NCBI RefSeq assembly: GCF_900188275.1
Contig: NZ_FZNY01000005.1
Span: 62,001-126,000, forward strand
DNA: 64,000 nt
Direction: 5' to 3'
Source of the DNA: Dokdonia pacifica
GTDB taxonomy: Bacteria; Bacteroidota; Bacteroidia; Flavobacteriales; Flavobacteriaceae
Shown: piece by piece, positions 54,558 through 63,973 of the stretch
How positions within the stretch are numbered: position 1 is the first letter of the stretch
How the letters are laid out: each line of letters begins with the position of its first letter
Notes under the pieces: generated by a model
Told to the model about the DNA's origin: nothing
The model's database searches: none
Seen by the model: the letters and a program-made list of their open reading frames with translations, nothing else
Made by a program: the position numbers and the translations under genes

Positions 54558-57500
54558 ATGACCAAAAAACTCATCATTGCATGTATTGCGTTAGCACTTG
54601 CCATTCCGGCAACGGCCCAAAAGAAAAAGAAGAAAAACAAAAAAGATAAAGACGAAAAAGAAGCCAAATGGGATGTCGCCAATCCCGGAGCTGGTTTTAA
54701 CTACAAACCCCATTCCTTTACTACAGATGAAGGGACTTGGATGAATCTAGATGTCAGTCCTGATGGAAAAACCATTGTGTTTGACCTCATGGGAGATATT
54801 TATACCATGCCTATTACAGGAGGAAATGCCAAAGCACTCCGTACAGGAATTCCCTTTGAAGTTCAACCTCGATTCTCTCCAGACGGAACGAAAATCTCTT
54901 TTACAAGTGATGCTGGTGGTGGTGATAATATTTGGATGATGGATGCAGATGGTAGTAATGCCAAACAAGTCACTAAAGAAAAATTTCGACTCCTAAATAA
55001 TGCCACTTGGACAGCCGATGGACAATATCTCATTGCACGTAAACATTTTACCTCTGGACGCTCACTCGGTGCTGGAGAGATGTGGCAATATCATCATACA
55101 GGTGGTAGTGGTTTACAACTCACCAAACGTAAAAACGATCAGCAGGATGTGAATGAACCTTCCGTATCTCCTGATGGGAAATATTTATACTATAGTGAAG
55201 ATGTGTATCCAGGCGGATTCTTCCAATACAACAAAGATCCAAACAAGCAGATTTATGTGATTCAACGCTATCATTTTGAGGATGGGAAAATCCAAACCCT
55301 CACCAATGGTCCGGGAGGTGCTGCGCGCCCTACCGTATCACCAGATGGGAAGTTATTAGCATTCATCAAGCGTGTTCGTACCAAATCGGTATTGTATATT
55401 CATGATTTAACTACTGGTGAAGAATGGCCTGTGTATGATGCTTTAAATAAAGATCAGCAGGAGGCTTGGGCGATTTTTGGCGTGTATCCCAATTTTGATT
55501 GGATGCCTAATAACGAAGAACTCGTGTTCTGGTCAGGTGGAAAAATCAATAAAGTAAATATCAAAAACTACAATCATAACGTAATTCCATTTACAGCAGA
55601 TGTAACACTTCAAATTGCAGAAACGGTGCATTTTAAATCACCTGTTGCTCCTGAGGAATTTGATGTGAAAGTGATCAGACATGCCACTACGTCTCCTGAT
55701 GGAAAAACAGTAGTGTTTAGTGCGCTTGGGAAATTATACAAAAAAGCCTTACCGAATGGAACACCACAACGTATCACGACTCAAAACGACGATTTTGAGT
55801 TTGAGCCTTCTTTTTCGGCAGATGGACAACGATTAATTTATGTAACGTGGAATGATGAAAACTACGGAAGCATCCGCACGATTTCTATCAATGGTGGGAC
55901 CTCACAGAAGCTTACGACAGAAAAAGGGATTTATAGGACTCCCGCTTTCGCGAAAGCGTATAATACCATCATCTATCGTAAAGAGTCACGCAACACAGAT
56001 CAAGGATTGGCATTTGCTAAAAAACCAGGAATTTATACCTTGACGCAAGGACAACAGCCGAAACTCATTACGCAAAACGGAGAATACCCTATGTACAGTG
56101 CTGATGGGAAGCGTATCTTTTTACAGACAGGAGGTACCTATTTTGGAAATCTTACCAAGAGTTTGATTTCTGTAAATCTTGAAGGAAAAGATGAGCGTAC
56201 ACACGTAACATCAAAATATGCCAACAGATTAGTGCCGAGTCCAGATAACAAATGGATTGCCTATACCAATCTTCACAAGGCTTTTGTTGCGCCTTTAGTG
56301 ATGAATGGACAGAAAATTGATTTGGATAACAATTCAAAATATGTTCCGGTATCTCAAATTGCAAAAGATGCAGGAATCAACTTGCATTGGTCACCAAACA
56401 GCCAGAAAGTAATGTGGACTTTAGGGGATCAGTATTTCTCTAACGAACTCAAAAACAGATTTACATTCCTACCGGGATCACCAGAGAAAGTACCCGAAAT
56501 GGATGTGACGGGAATTCCTATTTCGCTTAAAGCGAAAACAGATAAACCTTCTGGTGTTACTGCATTTACAAATGCACGTATTATCACCATGGAAGGAGAT
56601 GAAGTGATTGAAAACGGAACGATTGTCATTACAGATAATAAAATCACAGCCATTGGTCAGAATGTAACGATTCCTACAGGTGCAAAAACAATTGATGTCT
56701 CTGGAAAAACCATCATGCCAGGAATGGTAGATGCGCATGCACACGTAGGTGCTTTCCGTTATGGATTACCTTCTCAAAAACATTGGCCATTTTATGCTAA
56801 TCTTGCGTTTGGAGTGACAACCTCACATGACCCAAGTGCGAATACAGAGACTATTTTCACGCTAAGTGAATTATTAAAAAGCGGGGATATGGTAGGGCCT
56901 CGCCTCTACTCTACGGGTTTTATCCTCTATGGAGCTGATGGTGATTTTAAAGCTGTAATTAATAATATAGACGATGCCCGATCGGCAATACGTCGTACGA
57001 AAGCTTTTGGCGCAAAATCAGTAAAGAGTTACAATCAACCACGACGTGAGCAACGTCAACAAGTAATGCAAGCGGCTCGCGAATTAGGAATTAATGTAGT
57101 ACCGGAAGGTGGATCTACATTCTATACCAATATGACTATGATTATGGACGGACATACAGGGGTAGAACATAATATTCCTGTAGCGCCTGTGTATAAAGAC
57201 GTATTGGAATTATGGAGTGCAAGTAATACCGGATACACTCCTACACTGATTGTAAATTATGGTGGTGTAAATGGAGAATTCTATTTCTATCAAAATGATC
57301 AGGTGTGGGAGAATGAAAAGCTTTTAAAATATACACCGCGTACGTTGGTAGATTCAAGAGCGCGTCACCGTACGATGATTCCTGATGAGGAATATAAAAA
57401 CGGTCATATCTTAACGTCTGAAACGGTAACGGCTTTAGCTAATAAAGGTGTGAAAGTGAATATGGGAGCACATGGTCAATTACAAGGATTGGGAGCGCAT

Positions 57501-57869
57501 TGGGAAACTTGGATGTTACAACAAGGTGGAATGACCAATTTACAAGCATTACAAGCCGCTACAATTAACGGTGCTGAGTATATCGGCGCTGGTGATGAAA
57601 TTGGTTCGCTGAAAGTAGGTAAACTTGCCGATTTGATCATCATTGATGGGAATCCTCTTGAAAATATTAGAGATACAGAACAGGTAACGCATACGATGGT
57701 GAATGGTCGTTTATATGACACATCAACGATGAATGAAGTGGGAAATACCGCAAAGAATCGTGGAGAATTCTGGTGGGAAAATACCAAGCAAAGCGAAGCA
57801 TTCCCTTGGCATGAGCAGAGTAATAGCTTTACTATTCCTGGGTGCGGATGTCATGTAGGGCATCAGTAA
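54558..57869 (+). CDS. Secreted two-domain protein: TolB-like propeller plus amidohydrolase
   Basis: A 1103-aa exported protein (signal peptide MTKKLIIACIALALAIPATAQ followed by a Lys-rich stretch KKKKKNKKDKDEK). Residues about 50-650 are WD40-like/PD40 repeats (VSPDGKTIVFD, FSPDGTKISFTSDAGG, VSPDGKYLYYSEDV). Residues about 675-1080 are an amidohydrolase domain with HAH in GKTIMPGMVDAHAHVG (near 724-726) and NVVPEGGSTFYTNMTMIMDGHTGVEHNI, then VNMGAHGQLQGLGAHWE. The last residues (PGCGCHVGHQ) are Cys/His-rich. Such fusions are common in Bacteroidota as probable exo-hydrolases on peptides. A palindrome at 55943-55958 is read as AFAKA. The stop codon falls in the first copy of the downstream tandem repeat. 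Confidence 0.88.
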   Translation: MTKKLIIACIALALAIPATAQKKKKKNKKDKDEKEAKWDVANPGAGFNYKPHSFTTDEGTWMNLDVSPDGKTIVFDLMGDIYTMPITGGNAKALRTGIPFEVQPRFSPDGTKISFTSDAGGGDNIWMMDADGSNAKQVTKEKFRLLNNATWTADGQYLIARKHFTSGRSLGAGEMWQYHHTGGSGLQLTKRKNDQQDVNEPSVSPDGKYLYYSEDVYPGGFFQYNKDPNKQIYVIQRYHFEDGKIQTLTNGPGGAARPTVSPDGKLLAFIKRVRTKSVLYIHDLTTGEEWPVYDALNKDQQEAWAIFGVYPNFDWMPNNEELVFWSGGKINKVNIKNYNHNVIPFTADVTLQIAETVHFKSPVAPEEFDVKVIRHATTSPDGKTVVFSALGKLYKKALPNGTPQRITTQNDDFEFEPSFSADGQRLIYVTWNDENYGSIRTISINGGTSQKLTTEKGIYRTPAFAKAYNTIIYRKESRNTDQGLAFAKKPGIYTLTQGQQPKLITQNGEYPMYSADGKRIFLQTGGTYFGNLTKSLISVNLEGKDERTHVTSKYANRLVPSPDNKWIAYTNLHKAFVAPLVMNGQKIDLDNNSKYVPVSQIAKDAGINLHWSPNSQKVMWTLGDQYFSNELKNRFTFLPGSPEKVPEMDVTGIPISLKAKTDKPSGVTAFTNARIITMEGDEVIENGTIVITDNKITAIGQNVTIPTGAKTIDVSGKTIMPGMVDAHAHVGAFRYGLPSQKHWPFYANLAFGVTTSHDPSANTETIFTLSELLKSGDMVGPRLYSTGFILYGADGDFKAVINNIDDARSAIRRTKAFGAKSVKSYNQPRREQRQQVMQAARELGINVVPEGGSTFYTNMTMIMDGHTGVEHNIPVAPVYKDVLELWSASNTGYTPTLIVNYGGVNGEFYFYQNDQVWENEKLLKYTPRTLVDSRARHRTMIPDEEYKNGHILTSETVTALANKGVKVNMGAHGQLQGLGAHWETWMLQQGGMTNLQALQAATINGAEYIGAGDEIGSLKVGKLADLIIIDGNPLENIRDTEQVTHTMVNGRLYDTSTMNEVGNTAKNRGEFWWENTKQSEAFPWHEQSNSFTIPGCGCHVGHQ
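55943..55958. repeat. CGCTTTCGCGAAAGCG palindrome in the propeller-amidohydrolase gene
   Basis: Perfect 16-bp copy; read as AFAKA in a propeller blade. Confidence 0.9.
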
Positions 57870-58420
57870 AAGTACGAACGACGAAGTTGGAAGTACGAAG
57901 GTTGAAATGAAAAAGTTCAAATAGCATCCATGGTGGTGGTGTATTCAAAATGATTTGTAGCTTTTGGTACAAATCAGTTTTGAATCTTCCGTTACTATAA
58001 AGTTAAAGGCATCAGTAAAGGTACGAATGACGAAGTTGGAAGTACGAAGGTTGAAATGAAAAAAGTTCAAATAGCATCCCCGGTGGTGGTGTATTCAAAA
58101 TGATTTGTAGCTTTTGGTACAAATCAGTTTTGAATCTTCCGTTACTATAAAGTTAAAGGCATCAGTAAAAGTACGAACGACGAAGTTGGAAGTACGAAGG
58201 TTGAAATGAAAAAAGTTCAAATAGCATCCCCGGTGGTGGTGTATTATAATGATTTTGTAATTTTTTCTACAAAATCATTATAATCTTCCGTTACTATAAA
58301 AAATATATGATTTGTAGCTTTTGGTACAAATCAGTTTTGAATCTTCCGTTATTATAATGCTAAAAGCATCAGTAAAAGGAGGAAGTACAAGGTTTGAAGT
58401 ACGAATCATGAAGTAAAAAA
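57861..58420. repeat. Tandem 150-bp repeat with a hairpin in each unit
   Basis: Units start with CATCAGTAAA at 57861, 58010 and 58160 (periods 149 and 150 bp), with a fourth truncated start at 58367. Each unit has GGTGGTGGTGTAT, a hairpin, then ATCTTCCGTTACTATAA. Hairpins are at 57944-57984, 58094-58134, 58243-58284 and 58308-58333. The third has entirely different arms (ATTATAATGATTTTGTA and its exact complement) but the same 8-nt loop length and flanks. The first unit overlaps the stop codon of the propeller-amidohydrolase gene. No ORF is supported; function is unknown. Confidence 0.85.
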
Positions 58421-58573
58421 CTTCTCTCCTAAGAAGGCGCTGCACTGAGCCTAGCCGAAGTTAGAGATTGAGGGAGGTGTGAAAAATAGCTATTGGCTAT
58501 TAGTGTTAGCTTTTAAAACTTGAACTTAAAATAATGCAATACGTATTTCTGAATCATCATAAAATAGTGAGAC
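58421..58573. other. Intergenic remnant with a decayed repeat
   Basis: Holds CACTGAGCCTAGCCGAAGTT (58444 region), a diverged copy of the GTCGAAG repeat of the 54300 region. Otherwise nothing is recognised before the NTF2-like gene. Confidence 0.5.
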
Positions 58574-58963
58574 ATGAGTAATGTAGATAAACAAAAACTA
58601 GAGGTTATCAAAAGTTATATGACTGCATATAACAGTTTTGATGTGGAAGGAATGCTAAAGAACCTGTCTCCAAATGTTACATTTAAAAATAGTACTAATG
58701 AGGTTGTTGACTTAGTTACAAATGGAATTGATGAATTTAAAGCACAAGCAGAAAAAGCAACATCATATTTCAGTAATAGAGAGCAAAAAATAATAAATAC
58801 TATACAAGAGAATGGTATTATAACAATTGATATTGATTATACTGGAACGCTAGCTATTGATTTACCTAATGGATTAAAAGAAGGAACTATACTTGAAATG
58901 CAAGGAAAATCAATCTTTAGATTCGTAGGATTACAGATCATTGAGATTAATGATTTTAGTTAA
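58574..58963 (+). CDS. NTF2-like/SnoaL-type small protein
   Basis: A 129-aa cytoplasmic protein with the cone-shaped fold pattern of the NTF2-like superfamily: VIKSYMTAYNSFDVEGMLKNLSPNVTF (11-37), helical connection, and beta strands KEGTILEMQGKSIFRFVGLQI. Active-site residues of known enzymes are not obvious. It may be a ligand-binding or minor catalytic protein. It is isolated between repeats on both sides, which suggests insertion in a repeat-rich region. Confidence 0.75.
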   Translation: MSNVDKQKLEVIKSYMTAYNSFDVEGMLKNLSPNVTFKNSTNEVVDLVTNGIDEFKAQAEKATSYFSNREQKIINTIQENGIITIDIDYTGTLAIDLPNGLKEGTILEMQGKSIFRFVGLQIIEINDFS

Positions 58964-59135
58964 ATATGTTGGAAAAATAAAAAAATACCATGATGTAGGA
59001 GACTGAGTGATTTTATTTCGCCGAAAGGCAGAAAGAAAATAGTATCGAAGTCCAATTTTATAACTATAAAAATAGAGTACTAATCTAAAATAGAATAATA
59101 CTCTATTTTAGAATAACCATATAATAATGAGATTC

Positions 59136-59151
59136 TGCTTTCGCGAAAGCA
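59136..59151. repeat. Intergenic TGCTTTCGCGAAAGCA palindrome upstream of the S10 gene
   Basis: 16-bp copy ending in T/A instead of C/G; preceded by ATGAGATT, a flank also seen before the 50344 and 60857 elements. Confidence 0.9.
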
Positions 59152-59194
59152 ATAACAAGACCTCCGTCTTCGCGGAGTTGAAAAATAAATAACC

Positions 59195-60721
59195 ATGAAG
59201 AAAACACTATCCTTATTTGTATTAGTTAGTCTTTTATGCATGACGTCCTATGCACAAGACAAGATGATGTCTAAAGAAATGATGTCACAACAAGTGCGCG
59301 TTCCAGTAGATGAAACGGTGGTCACTAATCACACAACAACCATCAAAGGAAAAACAATTCCTTATAGTGCTACGGCAGGTTTTCAACCTGTATGGGATGA
59401 CGAAGGAAATCCTGTAGCTTCACTATTGTATACCTATTACAAACGTAGCGATATCAAGAATGATGAAAACAGGCCTTTAGTGATCTCTTTTAATGGGGGT
59501 CCAGGATCTGCTTCGGTATGGATGCATATTGCATATACAGGTCCTCGCATTTTAAAAATAGATGATGAAGGGTTTCCTGTACAACCTTATGGCATAAAAA
59601 GTAATCCAAACTCTATTTTAGATGTTGCCGATATTGTTTTTGTAAATCCTGTAAATACAGGCTATAGTCGTATGCTACCTGGAAAGGATGGGAAGATGCC
59701 AGACAAAAAAATGTTCTTTGGAGTAAATGCAGATATCAAATATCTCGCTGACTGGGTAAATACATTCGTTACAAGAGTAAATCGTTGGCGTTCGCCAAAA
59801 TATCTTATTGGAGAAAGCTATGGTACAACTCGTGTTTCTGGGCTTGCTGCTGCACTTCAAAACAGAAAATGGATGTATATCAATGGAGTAATTTTAGTAT
59901 CTCCTACCGAAATTGGATTTGAATTTGATGGTCCTGTAGAAGTGGCAAATCGTCTTCCCTATTTTACAGCTGCTGCATGGTACCACAAAGCCTTACCACC
60001 AGCTTTACAAAGTAAAGATCTCACAGAAGTACTTGCCGAAAGTGAAGCCTATGCGGTAAATGAGTTACTTCCTGTAATGGTTAATACGGGATTTATAGAT
60101 CCAGCTAGAAAAGACGCAGTAATCAAAAAAATGGCGTATTATTCTGGATTGTCAGAACGTACCATAAGACAACATAACTTAGAGGTTCCTAAAGCGTATT
60201 TCTGGAAAGATCTTTTGAGAGATCGCGACGGACTTACCATAGGTCGTTTAGATTCACGTTATAAAGGACTTGACGTAAAAGAGGCTGGTGATCGTCCGGA
60301 CTATAATAGCGAACTCACCGCTTGGTTACATGCCTTTACACCGGCTATTAATTATTATTATCAGCAAGAACTTGACCTTAAAACAGATTTGAGTTATAAT
60401 ATGTTTGGTCCTGTGCGTCCTTGGGATCGTACTAATAACAATACGGGAGCTAGTTTAAGAGAAGCAATGGGGGTTAATAAAAATCTACACGTTATGATTC
60501 AAAGTGGTTATTTTGATGGTGCAACTACCTACTTTAATGCAAAGTATGTGATGTGGCAACTTAATGCTTCAGGAAAGCTTTCTGATCGCCTTAGTTTTAA
60601 AGGATATCGTAGCGGACATATGATGTATTTACGTAATGAAGATTTGATTCAGGCAAATGAAGATATACGTGATTTTATTCAAAAATCTTCTGCAAATATT
60701 AGCCAGGGAGCTCGCTACTAA
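59195..60721 (+). CDS. Secreted S10-family serine carboxypeptidase-like protein
   Basis: A 508-aa exported protein with signal peptide MKKTLSLFVLVSLLCMTSYAQ. It has the family oxyanion-hole segment FNGGPGSASVWMH (99-111), the nucleophile in LIGESYGT (S208), a likely catalytic Asp in GYFDGATTYF (near 449) and His in YRSGHMMYL (near 483). It should release C-terminal residues from peptides in the periplasm or medium. It stands alone between palindromic elements. Confidence 0.92.
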   Translation: MKKTLSLFVLVSLLCMTSYAQDKMMSKEMMSQQVRVPVDETVVTNHTTTIKGKTIPYSATAGFQPVWDDEGNPVASLLYTYYKRSDIKNDENRPLVISFNGGPGSASVWMHIAYTGPRILKIDDEGFPVQPYGIKSNPNSILDVADIVFVNPVNTGYSRMLPGKDGKMPDKKMFFGVNADIKYLADWVNTFVTRVNRWRSPKYLIGESYGTTRVSGLAAALQNRKWMYINGVILVSPTEIGFEFDGPVEVANRLPYFTAAAWYHKALPPALQSKDLTEVLAESEAYAVNELLPVMVNTGFIDPARKDAVIKKMAYYSGLSERTIRQHNLEVPKAYFWKDLLRDRDGLTIGRLDSRYKGLDVKEAGDRPDYNSELTAWLHAFTPAINYYYQQELDLKTDLSYNMFGPVRPWDRTNNNTGASLREAMGVNKNLHVMIQSGYFDGATTYFNAKYVMWQLNASGKLSDRLSFKGYRSGHMMYLRNEDLIQANEDIRDFIQKSSANISQGARY

Positions 60722-60770
60722 GACTGTAAAAAAGATATACTAAATACGACTAATCTGGAGTGTTTATGGG

Positions 60771-60790
60771 TACGCTTTCGCGAAAGCGTA
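60771..60790. repeat. 20-bp intergenic palindrome
   Basis: CGCTTTCGCGAAAGCG extended by TA on both sides; located between the S10 and pirin genes. Confidence 0.9.
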
Positions 60791-60856
60791 TACAGGAATG
60801 ATATCAAGAGCTAATAACATGAGATACTCACCTTCGTGGGTATTGAATTAAATGAG

Positions 60857-60876
60857 ATTTCCGCCTTCGCGGAAAT
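60857..60876. repeat. Related hairpin ATTTCCGC-CTTC-GCGGAAAT
   Basis: Perfect 8-bp arms with a 4-nt loop, preceded by ATGAG, close to the pirin start. It resembles the main palindrome family but has a different centre, so it may be a sister element. Confidence 0.75.
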
Positions 60877-60886
60877 TTAAAAGAAT

Positions 60887-61903
60887 ATGAAAGCAATAAA
60901 AAAGATTAGACAATTAGGTGCGCAATGGGAAACACAAGATCCCTTTTTATTTTGTGCGTATCATTTAGACAACTACCCGAAAGGAAATGAAACTTTAGGT
61001 CCTGATGCTTCGCTTGCTGGACGTAACATAGGCATGGATTTTCACGGAAAAGATGGTTGGAATATGTACCATGGCACTACGGTTCCAGGTTTTCCTGCAC
61101 ATCCACATAGAGGATTTGAAACGATTACCGTTGTAGAAAAAGGACTCGCAGATCATAGCGATTCTTTAGGAGCGGCAGGTCGTTTTGGAGAAGGAGATGT
61201 ACAATGGATGACCGCTGGAAAAGGAGTGCAACATAGTGAGATGTTTCCATTATTAAATCAAGAGGGAGAAAATCCGTTGTTACTATTTCAATTATGGCTA
61301 AATCTTCCTAGAGCTAGTAAAATGGTAGAACCACATTATAAAATGTTATGGAATGAAGATATTCCTATTGTGACACATCAAGATGAGGAAGGTCATGATA
61401 TCCGTGTGAAAGTGATTGCAGGTTCTTATCAAGGCACAGAAGCACTGTCTCCTGCTCCAGATAGCTGGGCAGCTCAAAAAGAAAATGGTGTCGAGATTTG
61501 GTTAGTCACACTTGCGTCTAATGCAACATGGTCTGTTCCCAAAGGAGCAGCAGGACTTAATAGAACGCTCTATTTTTATGAAGGTCACGAAATAATAACT
61601 GAAGGATATCAAATTCCAAAAGAACACGGACTTGATCTTATTTCTGATGAAGAAATCACACTTCAAAATGGTAATCAGACTGGATCTTTCTTATTTATTC
61701 AAGGAAAACCTATTGGAGAGCCTGTGGCAAAACAAGGGCCATTTGTGATGAATAGTTATGAGGAAATAAATGAAGCTATTCAAGAGTATCGCCAAACAGA
61801 GTTTGGAGGTTGGCCATGGCCTAGTCATGATCATACGCACGATAGAGAAAAAGGGAGATTTGCTACTCATGCAGATGGCACCGAAGAAATAAAAAATGTA
61901 TAA
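60887..61903 (+). CDS. Pirin-family cupin protein
   Basis: A 338-aa pirin. The N-terminal cupin carries the metal site in [18 protein letters not shown] (about 64-81) and [11 protein letters not shown] (near 106-116), where His and Glu residues bind iron. The C-terminal half is the second cupin with a [17 protein letters not shown] tail. Members act as quercetinases or redox sensors; the activity here cannot be fixed. A terminator follows. Confidence 0.92.
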   Translation: MKAIKKIRQLGAQWETQDPFLFCAYHLDNYPKGNETLGPDASLAGRNIGMDFHGKDGWNMYHGTTVPGFPAHPHRGFETITVVEKGLADHSDSLGAAGRFGEGDVQWMTAGKGVQHSEMFPLLNQEGENPLLLFQLWLNLPRASKMVEPHYKMLWNEDIPIVTHQDEEGHDIRVKVIAGSYQGTEALSPAPDSWAAQKENGVEIWLVTLASNATWSVPKGAAGLNRTLYFYEGHEIITEGYQIPKEHGLDLISDEEITLQNGNQTGSFLFIQGKPIGEPVAKQGPFVMNSYEEINEAIQEYRQTEFGGWPWPSHDHTHDREKGRFATHADGTEEIKNV

Positions 61904-61905
61904 AA

Positions 61906-61931
61906 AAACGCTTCCTTTTCAGGAAGCGTTT
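61906..61931. terminator. Shared terminator between convergent pirin and M57 genes
   Basis: AAACGCTTCCT (61906-61916) pairs with AGGAAGCGTTT (61921-61931) around TTTC, with A-rich and T-rich flanks. It lies between converging genes. Confidence 0.85.
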
Positions 61932-61978
61932 CCATTTAAACTAAATAAATTATTTCAATTTAAAATAAACTGACTTTT

Positions 61979-62887
61979 TTAATACATATTACGAAGTGCC
62001 GTAATATCATTGTTGTTAAACTCTCCGTCTTCACTAGAGCTAAAACAAGCTTGCATTACTGAAGTTACATCTCTTCCAGTTGGTGTTCCTGCAACATGTA
62101 CAGCACCATCAGAACCAGATCCTTCATTTCCTTGAGAAGAGGTTGGACAGCTTAAACGGTCAAACCAATCTGAGTGACGGAAACCAACTGCATGTCCAAT
62201 CTCATGAGTAATTACATGCTCATTTACATTTGTAGAGAATCCATCAAGATTATATATCTGTATAAATTTATGTGGACGTCCTGCGCTTGTTGGGAATCCA
62301 GCTACACCTCCAGAACCACTATTATTAGTAGAGTTGTCATATACAACCATATCTGCAGCGTTAAAATTTGTACCATACGTTAAATTAAACTGTAATGTTA
62401 CTCCACTTAAACGGTTGTAGTTGTTTACAGCCCATTGTAGTGCCGTTTGCCCTCTGTTAGAAAGTCCAAACTGATCATTTCCTGTGTACCCTAAAATATC
62501 AATAGTACGATTATTTCCAGTTACTAAATTAAATGTACGATACTGACGACTTTGTGCATCTATAGCTTGCATCGCATTTAATTCTGCCTCTGTAACAACA
62601 ATATCATCTCCGATATAAATACGTTGCTCAATAGTTCCATCTGGTAAATGGAAATCACCTTTAGTAACAGCACCAGCATCTATATCTAAATTATTGATAA
62701 GGTCTAGTACTTTTTGGTCGGTAACAGGCTCTCTAGTGGTGACATCAGAGTTTACAATATCTGCTGCAGAAACTTCAGTTACAAGATTTGCATCATCTTC
62801 AATAGTAACTTCGTCACGTTCACAACTTGAGAACAATAACATCGTTCCTGCCATTAAAAGAAAAACTGATTTAAGATTTGTCTTCAT
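61979..62887 (-). CDS. M57-like HEIGH metalloprotease lipoprotein
   Basis: A 302-aa lipoprotein (lipobox to Cys22, MLLFSSC). The catalytic motif is THEIGHAVGFRHSD with zinc ligands H228, H232 and H238 and catalytic E229. The N-terminal third (TREPVTDQKVLDLINNLDI, 51-69) resembles an inhibitory propeptide. Mature size and motif fit the dual-action HEIGH/M57 group common in Bacteroidota. It probably acts on proteins at the cell surface. Confidence 0.92.
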   Translation of the reverse strand: MKTNLKSVFLLMAGTMLLFSSCERDEVTIEDDANLVTEVSAADIVNSDVTTREPVTDQKVLDLINNLDIDAGAVTKGDFHLPDGTIEQRIYIGDDIVVTEAELNAMQAIDAQSRQYRTFNLVTGNNRTIDILGYTGNDQFGLSNRGQTALQWAVNNYNRLSGVTLQFNLTYGTNFNAADMVVYDNSTNNSGSGGVAGFPTSAGRPHKFIQIYNLDGFSTNVNEHVITHEIGHAVGFRHSDWFDRLSCPTSSQGNEGSGSDGAVHVAGTPTGRDVTSVMQACFSSSEDGEFNNNDITALRNMY

Positions 62888-63187
62888 TTTGATAAATATT
62901 TTGATTAGTAATGGTATAAATATACTAACAAAATGCTAAAACAATGAGGATTATTTAAAAAATTAACATAAATTATATTAAAATTTACGGTAAAACCATA
63001 AAAAAGACTGTTTTTAAGGTTTTTCCTTAAAGCGATTTTACAAGTAAATAAATGAATATTAAGTTGCTTACTGGCAACTATATGGAAGGGTTGTATTTAA
63101 TATACGCTAGAAAAAGAAAAATAGATCATCAAAAAAAATATTTTTTTTTAAACGAACATTTTATAGGATATGTCAGTTAGGTACGAC
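62888..63187. other. 300-bp intergenic region upstream of the M57 gene
   Basis: AT-rich. It contains TTTAAGG/CCTTAAA (63013-63031), a small hairpin without a U tract, and a 42-codon frame from 63052 that I judge non-coding. It should carry the promoter of the minus-strand M57 gene, but no clear box is seen. Confidence 0.45.
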
Positions 63188-63826
63188 CTAGAGATTTTCA
63201 AAATCTAATGGATCAAAATTTTTAAAATGACCATTCATTTTTATAACTTCTTTTGTCCTATTTACAGATCGTATGGTTGGTAATACTATAGTAAGGTGTT
63301 GAATCAAATACTCATATCGTTCTTTTTCTGAAGAGATTTGGAGTAATTCATATTCTTGTGTTATAGTAAGTCCCATTTTATGAGATAATGTATACGAAGT
63401 TATTGTTTCCGGATCAACCACTGGAGTTGGTATCTCTAATTCTTTATAGAATGAGGTAAGTAACTGTACGAATTGTTTTCTTAATGCTTCAGTACCGTCT
63501 TTGATCTCATTATAAAATTGTACGGTACCGCCAGCATATAATCTATCATCCAATCTATTATAAAAATCGACCAATTTAAAAACACGAATTCCTTTACAAA
63601 TAATATCACTTGCTCCTGTGGGATACCGCTTCACAACTTTTAGCAGTTCCATCTCTGTGCCATATTCAAGGCGTTTATTAATATAAGTAGGTATTCCAAA
63701 TGTCACTTTTTCTTCTTCACAATCCTCTAGTAGTTGTTGATACCGTAGTTCAAAAATATGAAGCGGAAGCTCTTCTCCAGGAAAGGCAACTAATTCAAGA
63801 GGAAACATAGGCAATGTAGCGATCAT
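63188..63826 (-). CDS. Lon-substrate-binding-domain protein
   Basis: A 212-aa protein with the Lon N-terminal (LAN) domain pattern: LPMFPLELVAFPGEELPLHIFELRYQQLLEDC (5-36), TFGIPTYI, then TGASDIICKGIRVFKL. It has no ATPase or protease domain, so it is a stand-alone adaptor-like protein of a kind common in bacteria. Partner is unknown. Confidence 0.88.
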   Translation of the reverse strand: MIATLPMFPLELVAFPGEELPLHIFELRYQQLLEDCEEEKVTFGIPTYINKRLEYGTEMELLKVVKRYPTGASDIICKGIRVFKLVDFYNRLDDRLYAGGTVQFYNEIKDGTEALRKQFVQLLTSFYKELEIPTPVVDPETITSYTLSHKMGLTITQEYELLQISSEKERYEYLIQHLTIVLPTIRSVNRTKEVIKMNGHFKNFDPLDFENL

Positions 63827-63924
63827 TTCTTGTGGTTTTTATATGAAATTTACAAAAGAAGCTTATAATTGTTATCGAAATCCTAAATTTTAACCTTCTT
63901 GTTGAACTTTTTATGTTTTAGGCA

Positions 63925-63954
63925 TTGTCCATTAAGAATAGTCTACTAATTTCG
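63925..63954 (+). promoter_or_regulatory. Candidate promoter of the right-edge gene
   Basis: TTG (63925-63927) and TAATTTCG (63947-63954) are 19 bp apart; one mismatch to TANNTTTG. The ATG follows 20 bp later. Confidence 0.3.
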
Positions 63955-63973
63955 TAGGCAAAAAAATGTTGTT

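Noticed and set aside
56523-56540. TTTCGCTTAAAGCGAAA near-palindrome
   Set aside because: Single copy with another centre, inside a coding region; likely chance.
57861-58420. CRISPR array or integron attC array
   Set aside because: Units of 150 bp lack constant short repeats with variable spacers, and no cassette ORFs, integrase or typical attC core sites are present.
63052-63180. 42-codon frame MNIKLLTGNYMEGLYLIYAR...
   Set aside because: Short, no promoter or neighbours, and ends in an A/T tract; no family features.
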